Assembly: GCA_018993155.1 (NCBI GenBank)
Contig: JAGKSX010000077.1
Coordinates: 1-54,814, forward strand
DNA from: Hydrogenophaga sp.
Lineage (GTDB): Bacteria; Pseudomonadota; Gammaproteobacteria; Burkholderiales; Burkholderiaceae_C
DNA: 54,814 nucleotides
Reading direction: 5' to 3'
This document shows, one piece after another, positions 7,869-16,559 of the stretch. Position numbers and translations under genes: made by a program. The notes below the pieces were generated by a model. It ran no database searches. It was not told the origin of the DNA and was given only the letters and a program-made list of their open reading frames with translations. The number at the start of each line of letters is the position of its first letter. The first letter of the stretch is position 1.

Positions 7869-8906
7869 ATGATGGACTTCGACCTCAACCTGCTTCGCGT
7901 GCTCGTCAACCTGGACGACACCCGCAACGTCACACGCGCCGCCCAGCAACTGGGCATGAGCCAGTCCGGCTTCAGCACCGCGCTCAACCGGCTGCGCCTG
8001 CAGTTCGAGGACACGCTGTTCGTGCGCACCTCCAAGGGCATGGAGCCGACGCCGCGCGCCCGCGAGATGGTGGGCACGGCGCGCGCCGTGCTTGGCCAGG
8101 TGCGCACCGGCATCCTGGCCGACCCGCAGTTCGACCCGGCCACCACGCAGACCGAATTCCGCCTGGTCATGGCCGACGTGGCCGAGATCGTGTTCCTGCC
8201 CCGCCTGATCCGCCACCTCGCGGTGCACGCGCCGCACGCCTCGGTGCGCTGCTTCCCCCTGCCCACTTCGCAGCTGGAGGCGGCGATGGAAGCGGGCGAG
8301 GCCGACCTGGCCATGGGCTACTTCCCCGATCTGAACAAGCAGGTCTTCTTCCACCAGCGGCTGTACATGCACACCTTCGCCTGCGTGATGCGCGCCGACC
8401 ACCCGCATGCGCAGACCCACCTGAGCCTGAAGGACTTCGAGTCGCTGGACCACGCGCTGGTGAGCTCGCCTGCGCGCAGCACCGACCTGGTGGACCGCTT
8501 CATCGAACGCAAGGGTATCCACCGCCACGTGGTGCTGCGCACGCCGCACTACATGAGCCTGGCGGCGGTGATCGCCGAATCGGAACTGGTGGCCACGGTG
8601 CCGCTGGCCGCCGGCATGAGCGTGGCGCGCAGCGGCGCGATCCGCCTGGTGCGCCCACCCTTCGACCCGCCGCGCTTTGCCGTGCAGCAGCACTGGCACC
8701 GCCTGTACCGCCACGACACGCGCAACCAGTGGCTGCGCGCGCAGGTGTCGCAGCTGTTCAACGAACAGTCGGACGAGTGGCGTGCGGTGGAGCAGTCGAT
8801 GTACGGCGGAGAAACGATCCGGCGCCGGGCCGCCCCAAGCCGGATCAGCTCTCCTGGGGGGCAGCGACCCGCGCAGCGGCGGAGCGTGGGGGCCAATAAA
8901 GTGTGA
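7869..8906 (+). CDS. LysR family transcriptional regulator with repeat-derived C-terminus
   Basis: DNA-binding regulator of 345 residues. The winged HTH is at about 3-62 (FDLNLLRVLVNLDDTRNVTR, then AAQQLGMSQSGFSTALNRLR) and the co-inducer-binding domain at about 92-300. GGAG at 7863-7866 is only 2 bases from the first ATG but 5 from a second ATG at 7872, so translation may start at the second. It is divergent from the Rieske oxygenase and binding-protein genes and probably controls them in response to their substrate. The last 30 or so residues (from about GGETIRRRAAP) are encoded by a copy of a dispersed intergenic repeat, which makes the protein longer than the usual 300-310. Its stop codon lies inside the P1 helix of rnpB. 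Confidence 0.92.
   Translation: MMDFDLNLLRVLVNLDDTRNVTRAAQQLGMSQSGFSTALNRLRLQFEDTLFVRTSKGMEPTPRAREMVGTARAVLGQVRTGILADPQFDPATTQTEFRLVMADVAEIVFLPRLIRHLAVHAPHASVRCFPLPTSQLEAAMEAGEADLAMGYFPDLNKQVFFHQRLYMHTFACVMRADHPHAQTHLSLKDFESLDHALVSSPARSTDLVDRFIERKGIHRHVVLRTPHYMSLAAVIAESELVATVPLAAGMSVARSGAIRLVRPPFDPPRFAVQQHWHRLYRHDTRNQWLRAQVSQLFNEQSDEWRAVEQSMYGGETIRRRAAPSRISSPGGQRPAQRRSVGANKV
8854..8893 (+). repeat. Dispersed intergenic repeat, copy 1
   Basis: The segment shares the pattern TGGGGGGCAGCGA, then CGCGCAGCG, then AGCGTGGGGGC, with a second copy at 37345-37392. Here it is translated as the tail of the LysR regulator. Similar GC-rich elements are common between genes in Comamonadaceae (from memory, not searched). 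Their function is unknown. Confidence 0.7.
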
Positions 8907-9252
8907 AGCGCACCGATAAGCCGGATTCTGTGCGGCGGGGTTGCCCCCACCGTGACCGCCATTCATCTGGGCCGGGGATCGCTCCCCGGCTCGGTGCCAC
9001 CTACCCGCCAGCTCCGCGGAACCACGTCAACGCTGGCCTATTTGGTGTTGCTGCGCGCAGAGATTGCCCGTTTCACCCGAACTGAATCGGCTCGTCTCTG
9101 TTGCTCTGATCCTCACCTTAGGGCCCACCGAGCGAACTCGATGGGCTTGTCGGTGGAGAGGTGTTACCTCCTGCGCTGTCCTGTGCAGTCCGGACGTTCC
9201 TCCAGCACACCCTTTCGGGATGTCGTGCCAGCGGCGGTCTGGTGCGCTTCAC
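8903..9252 (-). ncRNA. rnpB: RNase P RNA (bacterial type A)
   Basis: Catalytic RNA that trims the 5' leader of tRNA precursors, about 350 nt. The 5' arm GTGAAGCGCACC (9252-9241) pairs perfectly with the 3' arm GGTGCGCTTCAC (8914-8903) to form P1. Conserved blocks read on the minus strand are GAGGAACGTCCGGACTGCAC (the CR I region, GAGGAAAGTCCGG in most species), GGGTGAAACGGGCAATCTC, CCAAATAGGC and the 3'-proximal ACAGAATCCGGCTTATCGG. The ends were set from the P1 pairing. The 3' end overlaps the stop codon of the convergent lysR by 4 bases, and the promoter lies in the end of the upstream MATE gene. Confidence 0.96.
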
Positions 9253-9258
9253 GCGGCG

Positions 9259-9287
9259 ATTATCGCCTGCTCAGACGAGGCGCTCGA
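9259..9287 (-). promoter_or_regulatory. Candidate sigma-70 promoter of rnpB
   Basis: On the minus strand GATAAT (9264-9259) matches the -10 consensus at five of six positions and ends 6 bases before the predicted RNA start at 9252. Seventeen bases upstream is TCGAGC (9287-9282), a weak -35 with three matches. The -35 lies within the last codons of the MATE gene. Confidence 0.55.
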
Positions 9288-10626
9288 TCTTGCGGTGGCG
9301 CCACACCAGCCGGTAGTAGGCGGTCTGCATCACCAGCATGGCCACATAGGCCACCGGGAACGCGACCCACACACCGGGCAGGCCCATTTGCGCGTCGAGC
9401 ACATAGGCCGCCGGCAGCTGGATCGCCAGGATGCAGAAGACCGAGATGGCCATGGGCACCATCACCACGCCGCTGGCGCGCATGAGGCCACCCACCACCG
9501 CCTGGAAACCGAACACCAGGATGCTCCACAGCATGATGTGCAGCAGGTGCTCGGCCTGCGCGCGCACCTCGGGCTGCGTGAGGAACAGGCCCATCAGCTT
9601 GTGCGAGAGCGCGTAGCCCAGCAGCACCAGGACGCCGGTGAGCACGGCGTTGAGCCACAGGCCGGTGCGCAGGATCGCGCCCAGGCGGTCGACCCGGCCC
9701 GCGCCAATGGACTGCGCCGCCAGGATGGAGGCGGTGATCGCGATGGACAGTGCGGGGAACTGCACGTAGTTCACCACCTGCGTGACCGCGCCGTAGGCCG
9801 CCGTGGCCTGCGAGCCGTGGCCGTTCACCAGCGCCAGGATCACGAGTTCGGAGACCGAGATCACCACCATCTGCAGCCCGGTCGGGATGCCGATGCGCAT
9901 CACCTTGGCCAGGATGTCGCGGTCCAGCCGCAGCGCACCGATCAGCTCGCGGTCCACGGCCAGCACATGGTGCTTGCGGCCCAGGCGCCATGCCAGGAAA
10001 CCCAGCGCCGCCGCGTAGGACACCAGCCCCGCGTAGGCCGCGCTCTGGATGCCCAGCTGCGGCAGCCCCAGCCAGCCCTGGATCAGCGCCGGCGTGAGCA
10101 GCAGGCCGAGCGCGGTCGACAGCAGCAGGGCGATCAGCGGCGAGACCGTGTCGCTCACGCCGCGCAGCAACTGCGTGAACAGGATGAAGACCAGCAGCAG
10201 CGGCATGATGAGCAGCATCACGCGCGCATACGACACCGCGTCGTCGAGCACGTCCACCGGCGTGCCCAGGGCCTGCAGCGCCGGCCGCGCGAACACCACA
10301 CCCAGCACGGCGGCCACCAGGCCGATCAGGGCGCCCAGCACCAGCGCCGTGCCCGCGATGGCCTTCACCTTGTGCGGCTCGCGCGCGCCCCAGGCCTGGC
10401 CGATGAGCACCGAGGCGCCCGCGCCGATGCCGATCACCAGCGAGATGAAGAAGAACACGATCGGGAACATGCCCGAGACCGCCGCCAGCGCGTGCGTGCC
10501 CAGCATCTGGCCGATGAAGATGCCGTTGAGCGTGCCCGACAGCCCTTGCAGGATGTTGGACAGCACCATGGGCACGAGGAAAACGAGGTAGACGCGCCAG
10601 AGCGGGCCTTGGGGAGCATTGGGCAT
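9271..10626 (-). CDS. MATE family efflux transporter
   Basis: Inner-membrane sodium- or proton-driven multidrug antiporter of the MATE family, 451 residues with 12 predicted membrane segments in two similar halves. Recognisable are VPMVLSNILQGLSGTLNGIF at about 19-38 and VIGIGAGASVLIGQAWGARE at about 63-82, the typical first-half signature. A related pattern in the second half is IPTGLQMVVISVSELVILAL. The start at 10626 gives the usual short cytoplasmic N-terminus; the ribosome site (AAGAAG) is weak. Located 32 bases after the DUF2239 gene on the same strand; no drug-specific regulator is adjacent, so the substrate is unknown. Confidence 0.92.
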   Translation of the reverse strand: MPNAPQGPLWRVYLVFLVPMVLSNILQGLSGTLNGIFIGQMLGTHALAAVSGMFPIVFFFISLVIGIGAGASVLIGQAWGAREPHKVKAIAGTALVLGALIGLVAAVLGVVFARPALQALGTPVDVLDDAVSYARVMLLIMPLLLVFILFTQLLRGVSDTVSPLIALLLSTALGLLLTPALIQGWLGLPQLGIQSAAYAGLVSYAAALGFLAWRLGRKHHVLAVDRELIGALRLDRDILAKVMRIGIPTGLQMVVISVSELVILALVNGHGSQATAAYGAVTQVVNYVQFPALSIAITASILAAQSIGAGRVDRLGAILRTGLWLNAVLTGVLVLLGYALSHKLMGLFLTQPEVRAQAEHLLHIMLWSILVFGFQAVVGGLMRASGVVMVPMAISVFCILAIQLPAAYVLDAQMGLPGVWVAFPVAYVAMLVMQTAYYRLVWRHRKIERLV

Positions 10627-10658
10627 GGAGGGCTTCTTGTTGTCTTGTTGAAAGGGTG

Positions 10659-11249
10659 TCAGGCGGATGGTGCCGCCGTTTCGGGCGCGAACGCGTCGCG
10701 CGCGAGCCAGGCCAGGTGGGCCTGCACGTCCGCCGGCCAGTCGGCGATGCAGCGCGCGAAGGCCTCGGCGTCGTGGGCAAACAGCGCGCGCGAGGCTTCT
10801 TCGAACCCCTCGAAGCCCCCCGCGATGGCGCTCATGAAGCGGTAGGCGCGCTCCTTGGCCTGGCGCCAGCCGTCGCGATCGGCGTGGGTGCGGCGCGCTT
10901 CCTCGACCAGGCGCCGCAGGGCCGCCGACGCGCCACCGGGCTGCTGCGCCAGCCACGCCCAGTGGCGCGGCAGCAGCGTCACCTCGCGCGCCACCACGCC
11001 CATGCGCGGTCGGCCCACCTGGGGGGCGGCGGCGGGTGCCGCGCGGCGCGCGTCATCGGCAGGCGGTGCCGGGTGGCCGGGCGGCCAGGGGGGATCGACC
11101 TGCGCCGCGGTGGCGTCGTCGAACACCAGCAAGCCGCCAGCCGAGAGGTCGAGCGTGGCAAGGGTCCGTGCCACCTCGTCGTAGGTGCCGAAGGCCACCC
11201 GTTTCGAGCCGATGAAGGCGGTGCAGGTGGGCAGGCTTGTGTCTTTCAT
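10659..11249 (-). CDS. DUF2239 family protein
   Basis: A 196-residue protein fitting DUF2239 (COG3644). It opens with TAFIGSKRVAFGTYDEVART and then LLVFDDATAAQVD, followed by a proline/alanine-rich linker at about 55-75. The signature LLPRHWAWLAQQPGGASAAL is at about 92-111, with a helical end (AYRFMSAIAGGFEGFEEASR) near 138-157. The function is unknown; it looks cytoplasmic, with no signal or membrane segment. The start at 11249 was chosen because the conserved domain begins there; the ribosome site is poor. Followed by the MATE gene and divergent from the FAD dehydrogenase gene across 113 bases. Confidence 0.85.
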   Translation of the reverse strand: MKDTSLPTCTAFIGSKRVAFGTYDEVARTLATLDLSAGGLLVFDDATAAQVDPPWPPGHPAPPADDARRAAPAAAPQVGRPRMGVVAREVTLLPRHWAWLAQQPGGASAALRRLVEEARRTHADRDGWRQAKERAYRFMSAIAGGFEGFEEASRALFAHDAEAFARCIADWPADVQAHLAWLARDAFAPETAAPSA

Positions 11250-11362
11250 GCGTCGAATTTTACCCGGTTTTAATAATTTCACCCGGATTATTTCAAGGGC
11301 AGCGCATTGACGACAATACGGGGGCTTCGTCTTCTGCTTGATCAACACAAGCCCCACGACAC

Positions 11363-13210
11363 ATGATCCGCCTCTCCGAACTCAAACTGCCGCTGGCCGC
11401 CGTGCCGGCCGAACACCGCCGCGCCGCCGACGCTCCGACCGAAACCGAGGTCGACCGGCAGCCCCCGCCGCATCCCATCGACGCCCTGACCGCCCTGGCC
11501 GCCACCGCGCTGGGCATCGAGGCCACGCAGATCGCCCACCTGGACGTGTTCAAGCGCAGCTTCGATGCGCGCAAGGCCGACCTGCTCGCGGTCTACATCG
11601 TCGACGTGGCGCTGACCGACCCGGGGCAGGAAGCCGCCCTGCTCGCGGCGCACGCGGGCAAGCCCCACATCCAGCCCACGCCCGACATGGCCTGGCACGC
11701 CCCAGGCCACGCACCGGCGCATTGGCCCAGCGACGAGCGCGAGCGCCCGGTGGTGGTGGGCCTGGGGCCCTGCGGCCTGTTCACGGCGCTGGCGCTGGCG
11801 CAGATGGGGCTGCGGCCCATCGTGCTCGAGCGCGGCAAGCCGGTGCGCGAGCGCACCAAGGACACCTGGGGCCTGTGGCGCAAGCACGTGCTCAACCCCG
11901 AAAGCAACGTGCAGTACGGCGAAGGCGGCGCCGGCCTGTTTTCCGACGGCAAGCTCTACAGCCAGATCAAGGACCCGCGCTTCCTCGGCCGCAAGGTCAT
12001 GCACGAGTTCGTGGAAGCCGGCGCGCCGCCCGAAATCCTTTACACCGCGCACCCACACATCGGCACCTTCAAGCTGGTGCGCGTGGTGGAGGCCATGCGC
12101 GAGAAGATCGTCGCGCTCGGCGGCGAAATCCGCTTCCAGCACCAGGTCTGCGACATCGGCCTGGCGGGTGAAGGAGAGGCCCAGCGCATCGACCGCCTCA
12201 CGGTGCGGCGCCTGGACAGCGGCGACACCATCGACATGCCGGTGCGGCGCGTGGTGCTCGCCCTGGGCCACAGTTCGCGCGACACCTTCGCCCTGCTGTG
12301 GGACGCGGGCGTGTTCATGGAGGCCAAACCGTTCTCCATCGGCTTTCGCATCGAGCACCCGCAAGGCGTGATCGACCGCGCGCGCTGGGGCCGCCACGCC
12401 GGCCACCCGCTGCTGGGCGCGGCGGACTACAAGCTGGTGCACCACGCGAAGAACGGCCGCGCGGTCTACAGCTTCTGCATGTGCCCGGGCGGCACCGTGG
12501 TGGCCGCCACCTCCGAACCCGGGCGCGTGGTCACCAACGGCATGAGCCAGTACTCGCGCAACGAGCGCAACGCCAACGCGGGCCTGGTGGTCGGCATCGA
12601 ACCCAGCGACTTTCCGCAGGCGTTGGCGCAAGACCTGCCGCGGTGGACCGCCGCCTTTGGCGAGACCGACGGCGCGCGCTACACCGAGCAGGCCCGTGCG
12701 CTCGCAGCACAAGGCCGCACACACCCGCTGGCCGGCATCGTGCTGCAGCGCGAACTCGAAGCCCGCGCCTACCAGTTGGGCGGGGCCAACTACGAAGCGC
12801 CCGGCCAGCTGGTGGGCGACTTCCTGAAGCAGACGCCTTCGAGCGCGCTGGGCGAGGTGGAGCCCTCGTACCGGCCCGGCGTGAAGCTCGGCGACCTGGC
12901 CCCTGCCCTGCCCGCCTACGCCATCGAGGCCATGCGCGAGGCGCTGCCGGTGTTCGGCCGCAAGATGCGCGGCTACGACATGCCCGACGCCGTGTTGACC
13001 GGTGTCGAAACCCGCACCTCGTCGCCGCTGCGCCTGACGCGCGGCGACGACTGCCAGAGCCTGAACACGCGCGGCCTGTACCCGGCCGGCGAAGGCGCGG
13101 GTTATGCCGGCGGCATTCTCTCGGCCGGTGTGGACGGCCTGCGGGTGGCCGAGGCGCTCGCGCGAGACCTGCTCGGCGAGGCCACCCCGGCAGCCCTCAG
13201 GGCCGCTTGA
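11363..13210 (+). CDS. FAD-dependent dehydrogenase, COG2509 type
   Basis: A 615-residue flavoprotein of the COG2509 group (uncharacterised FAD-dependent dehydrogenases). A small N-terminal alpha/beta domain (about 40-110, with FKRSFDARKADLLAVYIVD) precedes the dinucleotide-binding motif VVVGLGPCGLFTALALAQ at 130-147. Family-specific blocks follow: NVQYGEGGAGLFSDGKLYSQ near 192-211, MCPGGTVVAATSEPGRVVTN near 373-392, and a C-terminal GLYPAGEGAGYAGGILSAG that closes the FAD site. The natural substrate is unknown. The gene is single. Its end overlaps the convergent M20 amidohydrolase gene by 14 bases. Confidence 0.92.
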   Translation: MIRLSELKLPLAAVPAEHRRAADAPTETEVDRQPPPHPIDALTALAATALGIEATQIAHLDVFKRSFDARKADLLAVYIVDVALTDPGQEAALLAAHAGKPHIQPTPDMAWHAPGHAPAHWPSDERERPVVVGLGPCGLFTALALAQMGLRPIVLERGKPVRERTKDTWGLWRKHVLNPESNVQYGEGGAGLFSDGKLYSQIKDPRFLGRKVMHEFVEAGAPPEILYTAHPHIGTFKLVRVVEAMREKIVALGGEIRFQHQVCDIGLAGEGEAQRIDRLTVRRLDSGDTIDMPVRRVVLALGHSSRDTFALLWDAGVFMEAKPFSIGFRIEHPQGVIDRARWGRHAGHPLLGAADYKLVHHAKNGRAVYSFCMCPGGTVVAATSEPGRVVTNGMSQYSRNERNANAGLVVGIEPSDFPQALAQDLPRWTAAFGETDGARYTEQARALAAQGRTHPLAGIVLQRELEARAYQLGGANYEAPGQLVGDFLKQTPSSALGEVEPSYRPGVKLGDLAPALPAYAIEAMREALPVFGRKMRGYDMPDAVLTGVETRTSSPLRLTRGDDCQSLNTRGLYPAGEGAGYAGGILSAGVDGLRVAEALARDLLGEATPAALRAA

Positions 13211-14543
13211 GAAAGTCCACTGCCAGCGCGGCCAGCGAACGGGCGCCCACCGGCAGCTGAGCCTCGTCGAGGTCGAACAGCGGCGAGTGGTTGGACGGCG
13301 CCTTGGCGAAGTCCTGCCCCTTCTGCGGCGCGCCCAGGAAATAGAAGAAGCCGGGCACCACCTTCTGGAACTCCGAGAAGTCTTCGGAGCCGCTCACCTT
13401 GGGGATCAGCATGACCTTGCCACCCAGTGCTTCGCGCAGCGCCGGCAGCGAGGCTTCGGTGAGCTTGGCCGGGTTGGTGGTGACCGGGTAGGCCACCGGG
13501 CCGAAGCTCACGCGCGCCTTGGCGCCGCTGGAAGCCGCGATCGACTCGGCAGTCGCGACGATGCGCTTCTTCGCGTCCTCGCGCATCTCCTCGTCGAAGG
13601 TGCGCAGCGTGCCCATCATCTCCACGCTGTCGGGAATGATGTTGTAGCGCGTGCCACCTTGGATGGAGCCGATGGTGATGACCGCCGGCTCCTTGCTGAT
13701 GTTGAGCTGGCGGCTCACGATGGTCTGCAGACCCAGCACCACCTGGCTCGACGCCACGACGGGATCGACCGCGGCCCAGGGCGACGACCCATGGCCGCCG
13801 CGCCCGTCCACGTGGATGGTCAGCGCGTCCGAACCCGCCATCAGCGGGCCGCTGCGGTAGCCCACCACACCCGAGGGCAGGTTGGACGTGATGTGCAGGC
13901 CGTAGATGGCCTGCACGTCCTTCAAGGCCCCGGCCTCGATCATGGCCTTGGCACCGAAGCTGGGCACCTTGCCGCTGGCATCCGCCACCACGGGCGCGCC
14001 CTCCTCGGCCGGCTGGAAAATGAACTGCACCGTGCCCGGCAACTGCGCGCGCAGGCCCGCCAGCGCCTCGGCCGCGCCCATCAGCATGGCCACGTGGGCG
14101 TCGTGCCCGCAGGCGTGCATCACCGGCACCTCCTTGCCGAGGTAGGTGGCCTTCTGCTTCGAGGCGAAGGCCAGACCGGTCTTCTCTTCCACCGGCAGCG
14201 CGTCCATGTCGGCGCGCAGCGCCACCACCTTGCCCGGCAGACCACCGCGCAAGGTGCCCACCACGCCGGTGCCGCCCACGCCGGTCTGCACCTCCATGCC
14301 CAGCTTGCGCAGGTGCTCGGCCACCAGCCTGGCGGTGCGCACTTCCTGGCCCGAGAGCTCGGGGTGTTCATGGATGTCGCGGCGCCACGCCACCATCTTG
14401 GGCGCGAGCGCGTCCACCGCCGTCTCGATCTGTTTGAAACCGGCGGCATCGAGCGCCTGGGCCGCCACCGGCGTGGTCAGCCAAAAACCACCACTGGCCG
14501 CGAGTGCCGCCACGAGCGAGGACGTTGAAAGGGACAAGCGCAT
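13197..14543 (-). CDS. Exported M20 family amidohydrolase (hippurate hydrolase-like)
   Basis: Metal-dependent amidase of 448 residues in the M20D/IAL group, which removes acyl groups from amino acids. A signal peptide is likely over about 1-30 (ending TPVAAQA), so it is probably periplasmic. Metal-binding residues are C145 and H147 in MHACGHDAH, E180/E181 in FQPAEEGAP and H217 in YGLHITSNLPSG, with a last histidine region replaced near SGSEDFSEF as usual for the family. The dimerisation domain spans about 225-340. Divergent from the GlxA-like regulator, which may control it. Which acyl-amino acid it cuts cannot be read from sequence. Confidence 0.92.
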   Translation of the reverse strand: MRLSLSTSSLVAALAASGGFWLTTPVAAQALDAAGFKQIETAVDALAPKMVAWRRDIHEHPELSGQEVRTARLVAEHLRKLGMEVQTGVGGTGVVGTLRGGLPGKVVALRADMDALPVEEKTGLAFASKQKATYLGKEVPVMHACGHDAHVAMLMGAAEALAGLRAQLPGTVQFIFQPAEEGAPVVADASGKVPSFGAKAMIEAGALKDVQAIYGLHITSNLPSGVVGYRSGPLMAGSDALTIHVDGRGGHGSSPWAAVDPVVASSQVVLGLQTIVSRQLNISKEPAVITIGSIQGGTRYNIIPDSVEMMGTLRTFDEEMREDAKKRIVATAESIAASSGAKARVSFGPVAYPVTTNPAKLTEASLPALREALGGKVMLIPKVSGSEDFSEFQKVVPGFFYFLGAPQKGQDFAKAPSNHSPLFDLDEAQLPVGARSLAALAVDFLKRP

Positions 14544-14642
14544 CAGAAGTACCCCTGGGGGGAAGTGAATGAGACGTCCATGCTAAGAGCGGGCTTCCCT
14601 CGGCAGGAAGCTAATATCGCCATTCAGGAAGCCGATACCGCC

Positions 14643-15737
14643 ATGCCCACACAGCCCCTGTTTGTCGTCGAGATCGCCGTGTTGCCTGAAAGCGCCATGG
14701 GCCACGCACTGGCGCTGGTGGAATTGCTGCGCACCGCCAACCTGATGGCGGGCCTGCGCCTGGGCGCCCGGGCGCCGCGCCTGGCCTGGCGCTTCGTCGA
14801 TGCCCTGGGCCAGCCGCTGCGCGCCGAAGAAGGGCTGCTACAGGCGCTCGCGCTCGAAGGCCAGGGCGGCGACACCCCTGCTGCAGCGCTGTTCATCGCG
14901 CCCCTGCATCTGGCCGACATTCCAGCGCTGCGCCAGGCCGTGCAGCGCCATGCGGCGCTCGCGCGCCGGGCCGCGCTGATGGTGGACACGGGCCGCCGGG
15001 TGTGCACGCTGGGCAACGGCGCCTGGTTCGCCGCGCGCAGCGGGCGGCTCGATGGTCACCGCCTCGCCCTGGCCTGGTACTACATTGCCGGCCTGCGCCG
15101 CGACTTTCCCTCGCTGGAGCCCGAGGTCGGCCAGGGTTTCTGCGAAGACGGTCCCTGGCTCAGCGCCGCCTACCCCGCCGACCTGAGCGCGCTCGCCATC
15201 GCATTGGCGCAGCAGGCCCTGGGCCCCGAACCGGCCGCCGCCCTGGCGGCGGTGCTGCGCCCTGACCGCGACCGCGAACTGGCCGCAGCTCAAGCCACAC
15301 ACACCATTCCGAACACCCGCGACAGCACCCTGGCGCGCGCCATTGCCTGGATGGAGCAGCGTGTGGAGCAGCCCTACGACCTGGCGGCCCTGGCCATCGC
15401 CGCCGCGGTGAGCACCCGCACCCTGCTGCGCCACTTCCAGCAGGAGCTGGGCCATTCGCCGCTGGACCACCTGCACGGCCTGCGCTGTGCCCGGGCGCGC
15501 GTGCTGCTCGAGATCACGCTGGAGAGCGTGCCCACGGTGGCGCTGGCCTGCGGCTACACCGACCCGGCGGCATTTCGCCGCGTCTTCGCGCGCCACACCG
15601 GGCTCACCCCCACCGCCTACCGGCAACGGCACGCCCTGCGCGCCCCACGCCGCCGCTGGCGGGTGGACACCGGTGCCAGCGTGGACACCGCGCTCTCGGC
15701 TCTGCGATCGGCGGCAAAAAAGCCGGGAACCCCGTAG
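14643..15737 (+). CDS. GlxA-type AraC family regulator
   Basis: A 364-residue regulator with an N-terminal DJ-1/PfpI-like domain (about 5-200) and a C-terminal AraC HTH domain (about 235-335). The latter shows DLAALAIAAAVSTRTLLRHF and the second-helix signature VALACGYTDPAAFRRVFARH, then GLTPTAYRQRH. The amidase-like domain usually senses small molecules without catalysis. About 25 extra residues follow the HTH. The start at 14643 begins the conserved VVEIAVLPES strand and has AGGAAG upstream; in-frame GTG 14565, which has GGGGGA before it, is an alternative that would add 26 residues. Divergent from the M20 amidohydrolase by 99 bases from that alternative. Confidence 0.85.
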   Translation: MPTQPLFVVEIAVLPESAMGHALALVELLRTANLMAGLRLGARAPRLAWRFVDALGQPLRAEEGLLQALALEGQGGDTPAAALFIAPLHLADIPALRQAVQRHAALARRAALMVDTGRRVCTLGNGAWFAARSGRLDGHRLALAWYYIAGLRRDFPSLEPEVGQGFCEDGPWLSAAYPADLSALAIALAQQALGPEPAAALAAVLRPDRDRELAAAQATHTIPNTRDSTLARAIAWMEQRVEQPYDLAALAIAAAVSTRTLLRHFQQELGHSPLDHLHGLRCARARVLLEITLESVPTVALACGYTDPAAFRRVFARHTGLTPTAYRQRHALRAPRRRWRVDTGASVDTALSALRSAAKKPGTP

Positions 15738-15820
15738 AACGACACGAATCTTTACAGCATGGGCATCCGGGCTTGACACAAGCGGTGCATGCTTCAGGCT
15801 ACCCCCATAAGGAGTTCTCC

Positions 15821-16504
15821 ATGAAAACCCCCGTTCTGATTCCCGTGATGACCGGCTTGCTCGCCCTGGCCGGCAGCGGCGTGGCGCACGCTCAGGATGA
15901 ACAAGGCCGCGTGGTCAGCAGCACCCCCGTCATCCAGCAGGTGGCCGTGCCGCGCGAGGTCTGCAGCGACCAGCAGGTGACCTACCAGGGCCAGAAATCC
16001 GGCGCCGGCGCGCTGATCGGCGGCATCGCCGGCGGTGCGATGGGCAATGCGATCGGCGACGGTGGTGGCCGTGCCGCTGCCACCGTGATCGGCCTGATTG
16101 GCGGCGCCATGCTGGGCAACCGCATCGAAGGCCCGAGCCAGCCCTACACCGAAACCTACCGCCAGTGCGGCACGCAGACCTTCTACGAAAACCGCACCGT
16201 GGCCTACGACGTGGTCTACGAGTACGCCGGCCGCCAGTACCGCACGCAGATGCCGCAGGACCCGGGCCGCTTCGTGCGCCTGAACGTCACACCGGCCGAC
16301 GCCATGCCGCCGCCTCCGCCGCCCGTGGTCTATCCCTCCTACCAGCCACAGACCCAGTACGTGGAGCCGTCCACCCGCATCACGATCGGCACCACCTACT
16401 ACCCCGCCTATCCTGGCAACCGCTGGGGCCCGGGCCACCCGTACCCGCGCCACGACGGCTACTACAACCGCCGCGACAACGACCGCTGGGAACGCAACCG
16501 CTGA
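15821..16504 (+). CDS. Glycine-zipper 2TM domain envelope protein
   Basis: A 227-residue exported protein. The signal peptide is about 1-24 (ALAGSGVAHA). The Rick_17kDa/glycine-zipper module covers about 62-105: GAGALIGGIAGGAMGNAIGD, then a second hydrophobic glycine-rich hairpin AAATVIGLIGGAMLGNRIEG. It ends with QCGTQTFYENRTVAYDVVYE, typical of the family. There is no lipobox cysteine at the cleavage site, unlike SlyB or the 17-kDa antigen, so it is probably not a lipoprotein. A proline run (160s) and a tail rich in Tyr, Arg and Asp follow. AAGGAG precedes the ATG. A role in outer-membrane integrity is inferred from family members. A strong terminator follows. Confidence 0.85.
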   Translation: MKTPVLIPVMTGLLALAGSGVAHAQDEQGRVVSSTPVIQQVAVPREVCSDQQVTYQGQKSGAGALIGGIAGGAMGNAIGDGGGRAAATVIGLIGGAMLGNRIEGPSQPYTETYRQCGTQTFYENRTVAYDVVYEYAGRQYRTQMPQDPGRFVRLNVTPADAMPPPPPPVVYPSYQPQTQYVEPSTRITIGTTYYPAYPGNRWGPGHPYPRHDGYYNRRDNDRWERNR

Positions 16505-16513
16505 AGCCCCGCA

Positions 16514-16545
16514 CAAAAAAAGCGACCCGAGGGTCGCTTTTTTTT
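16514..16545. terminator. Bidirectional intrinsic terminator
   Basis: AGCGACCC and GGGTCGCT form a GC-rich stem, with an A-run on the left and a run of eight T on the right. The structure works on both strands and separates the convergent glycine-zipper gene and htpX. Confidence 0.92.
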
Positions 16546-16559
16546 GTTGGCCTTGCCGA

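Noticed and set aside
9064-10845. A 593-codon open frame on the plus strand over rnpB and the MATE gene
   Set aside because: It crosses the RNase P RNA and is antisense to a clear transporter; low-complexity His/Gln/Arg product.
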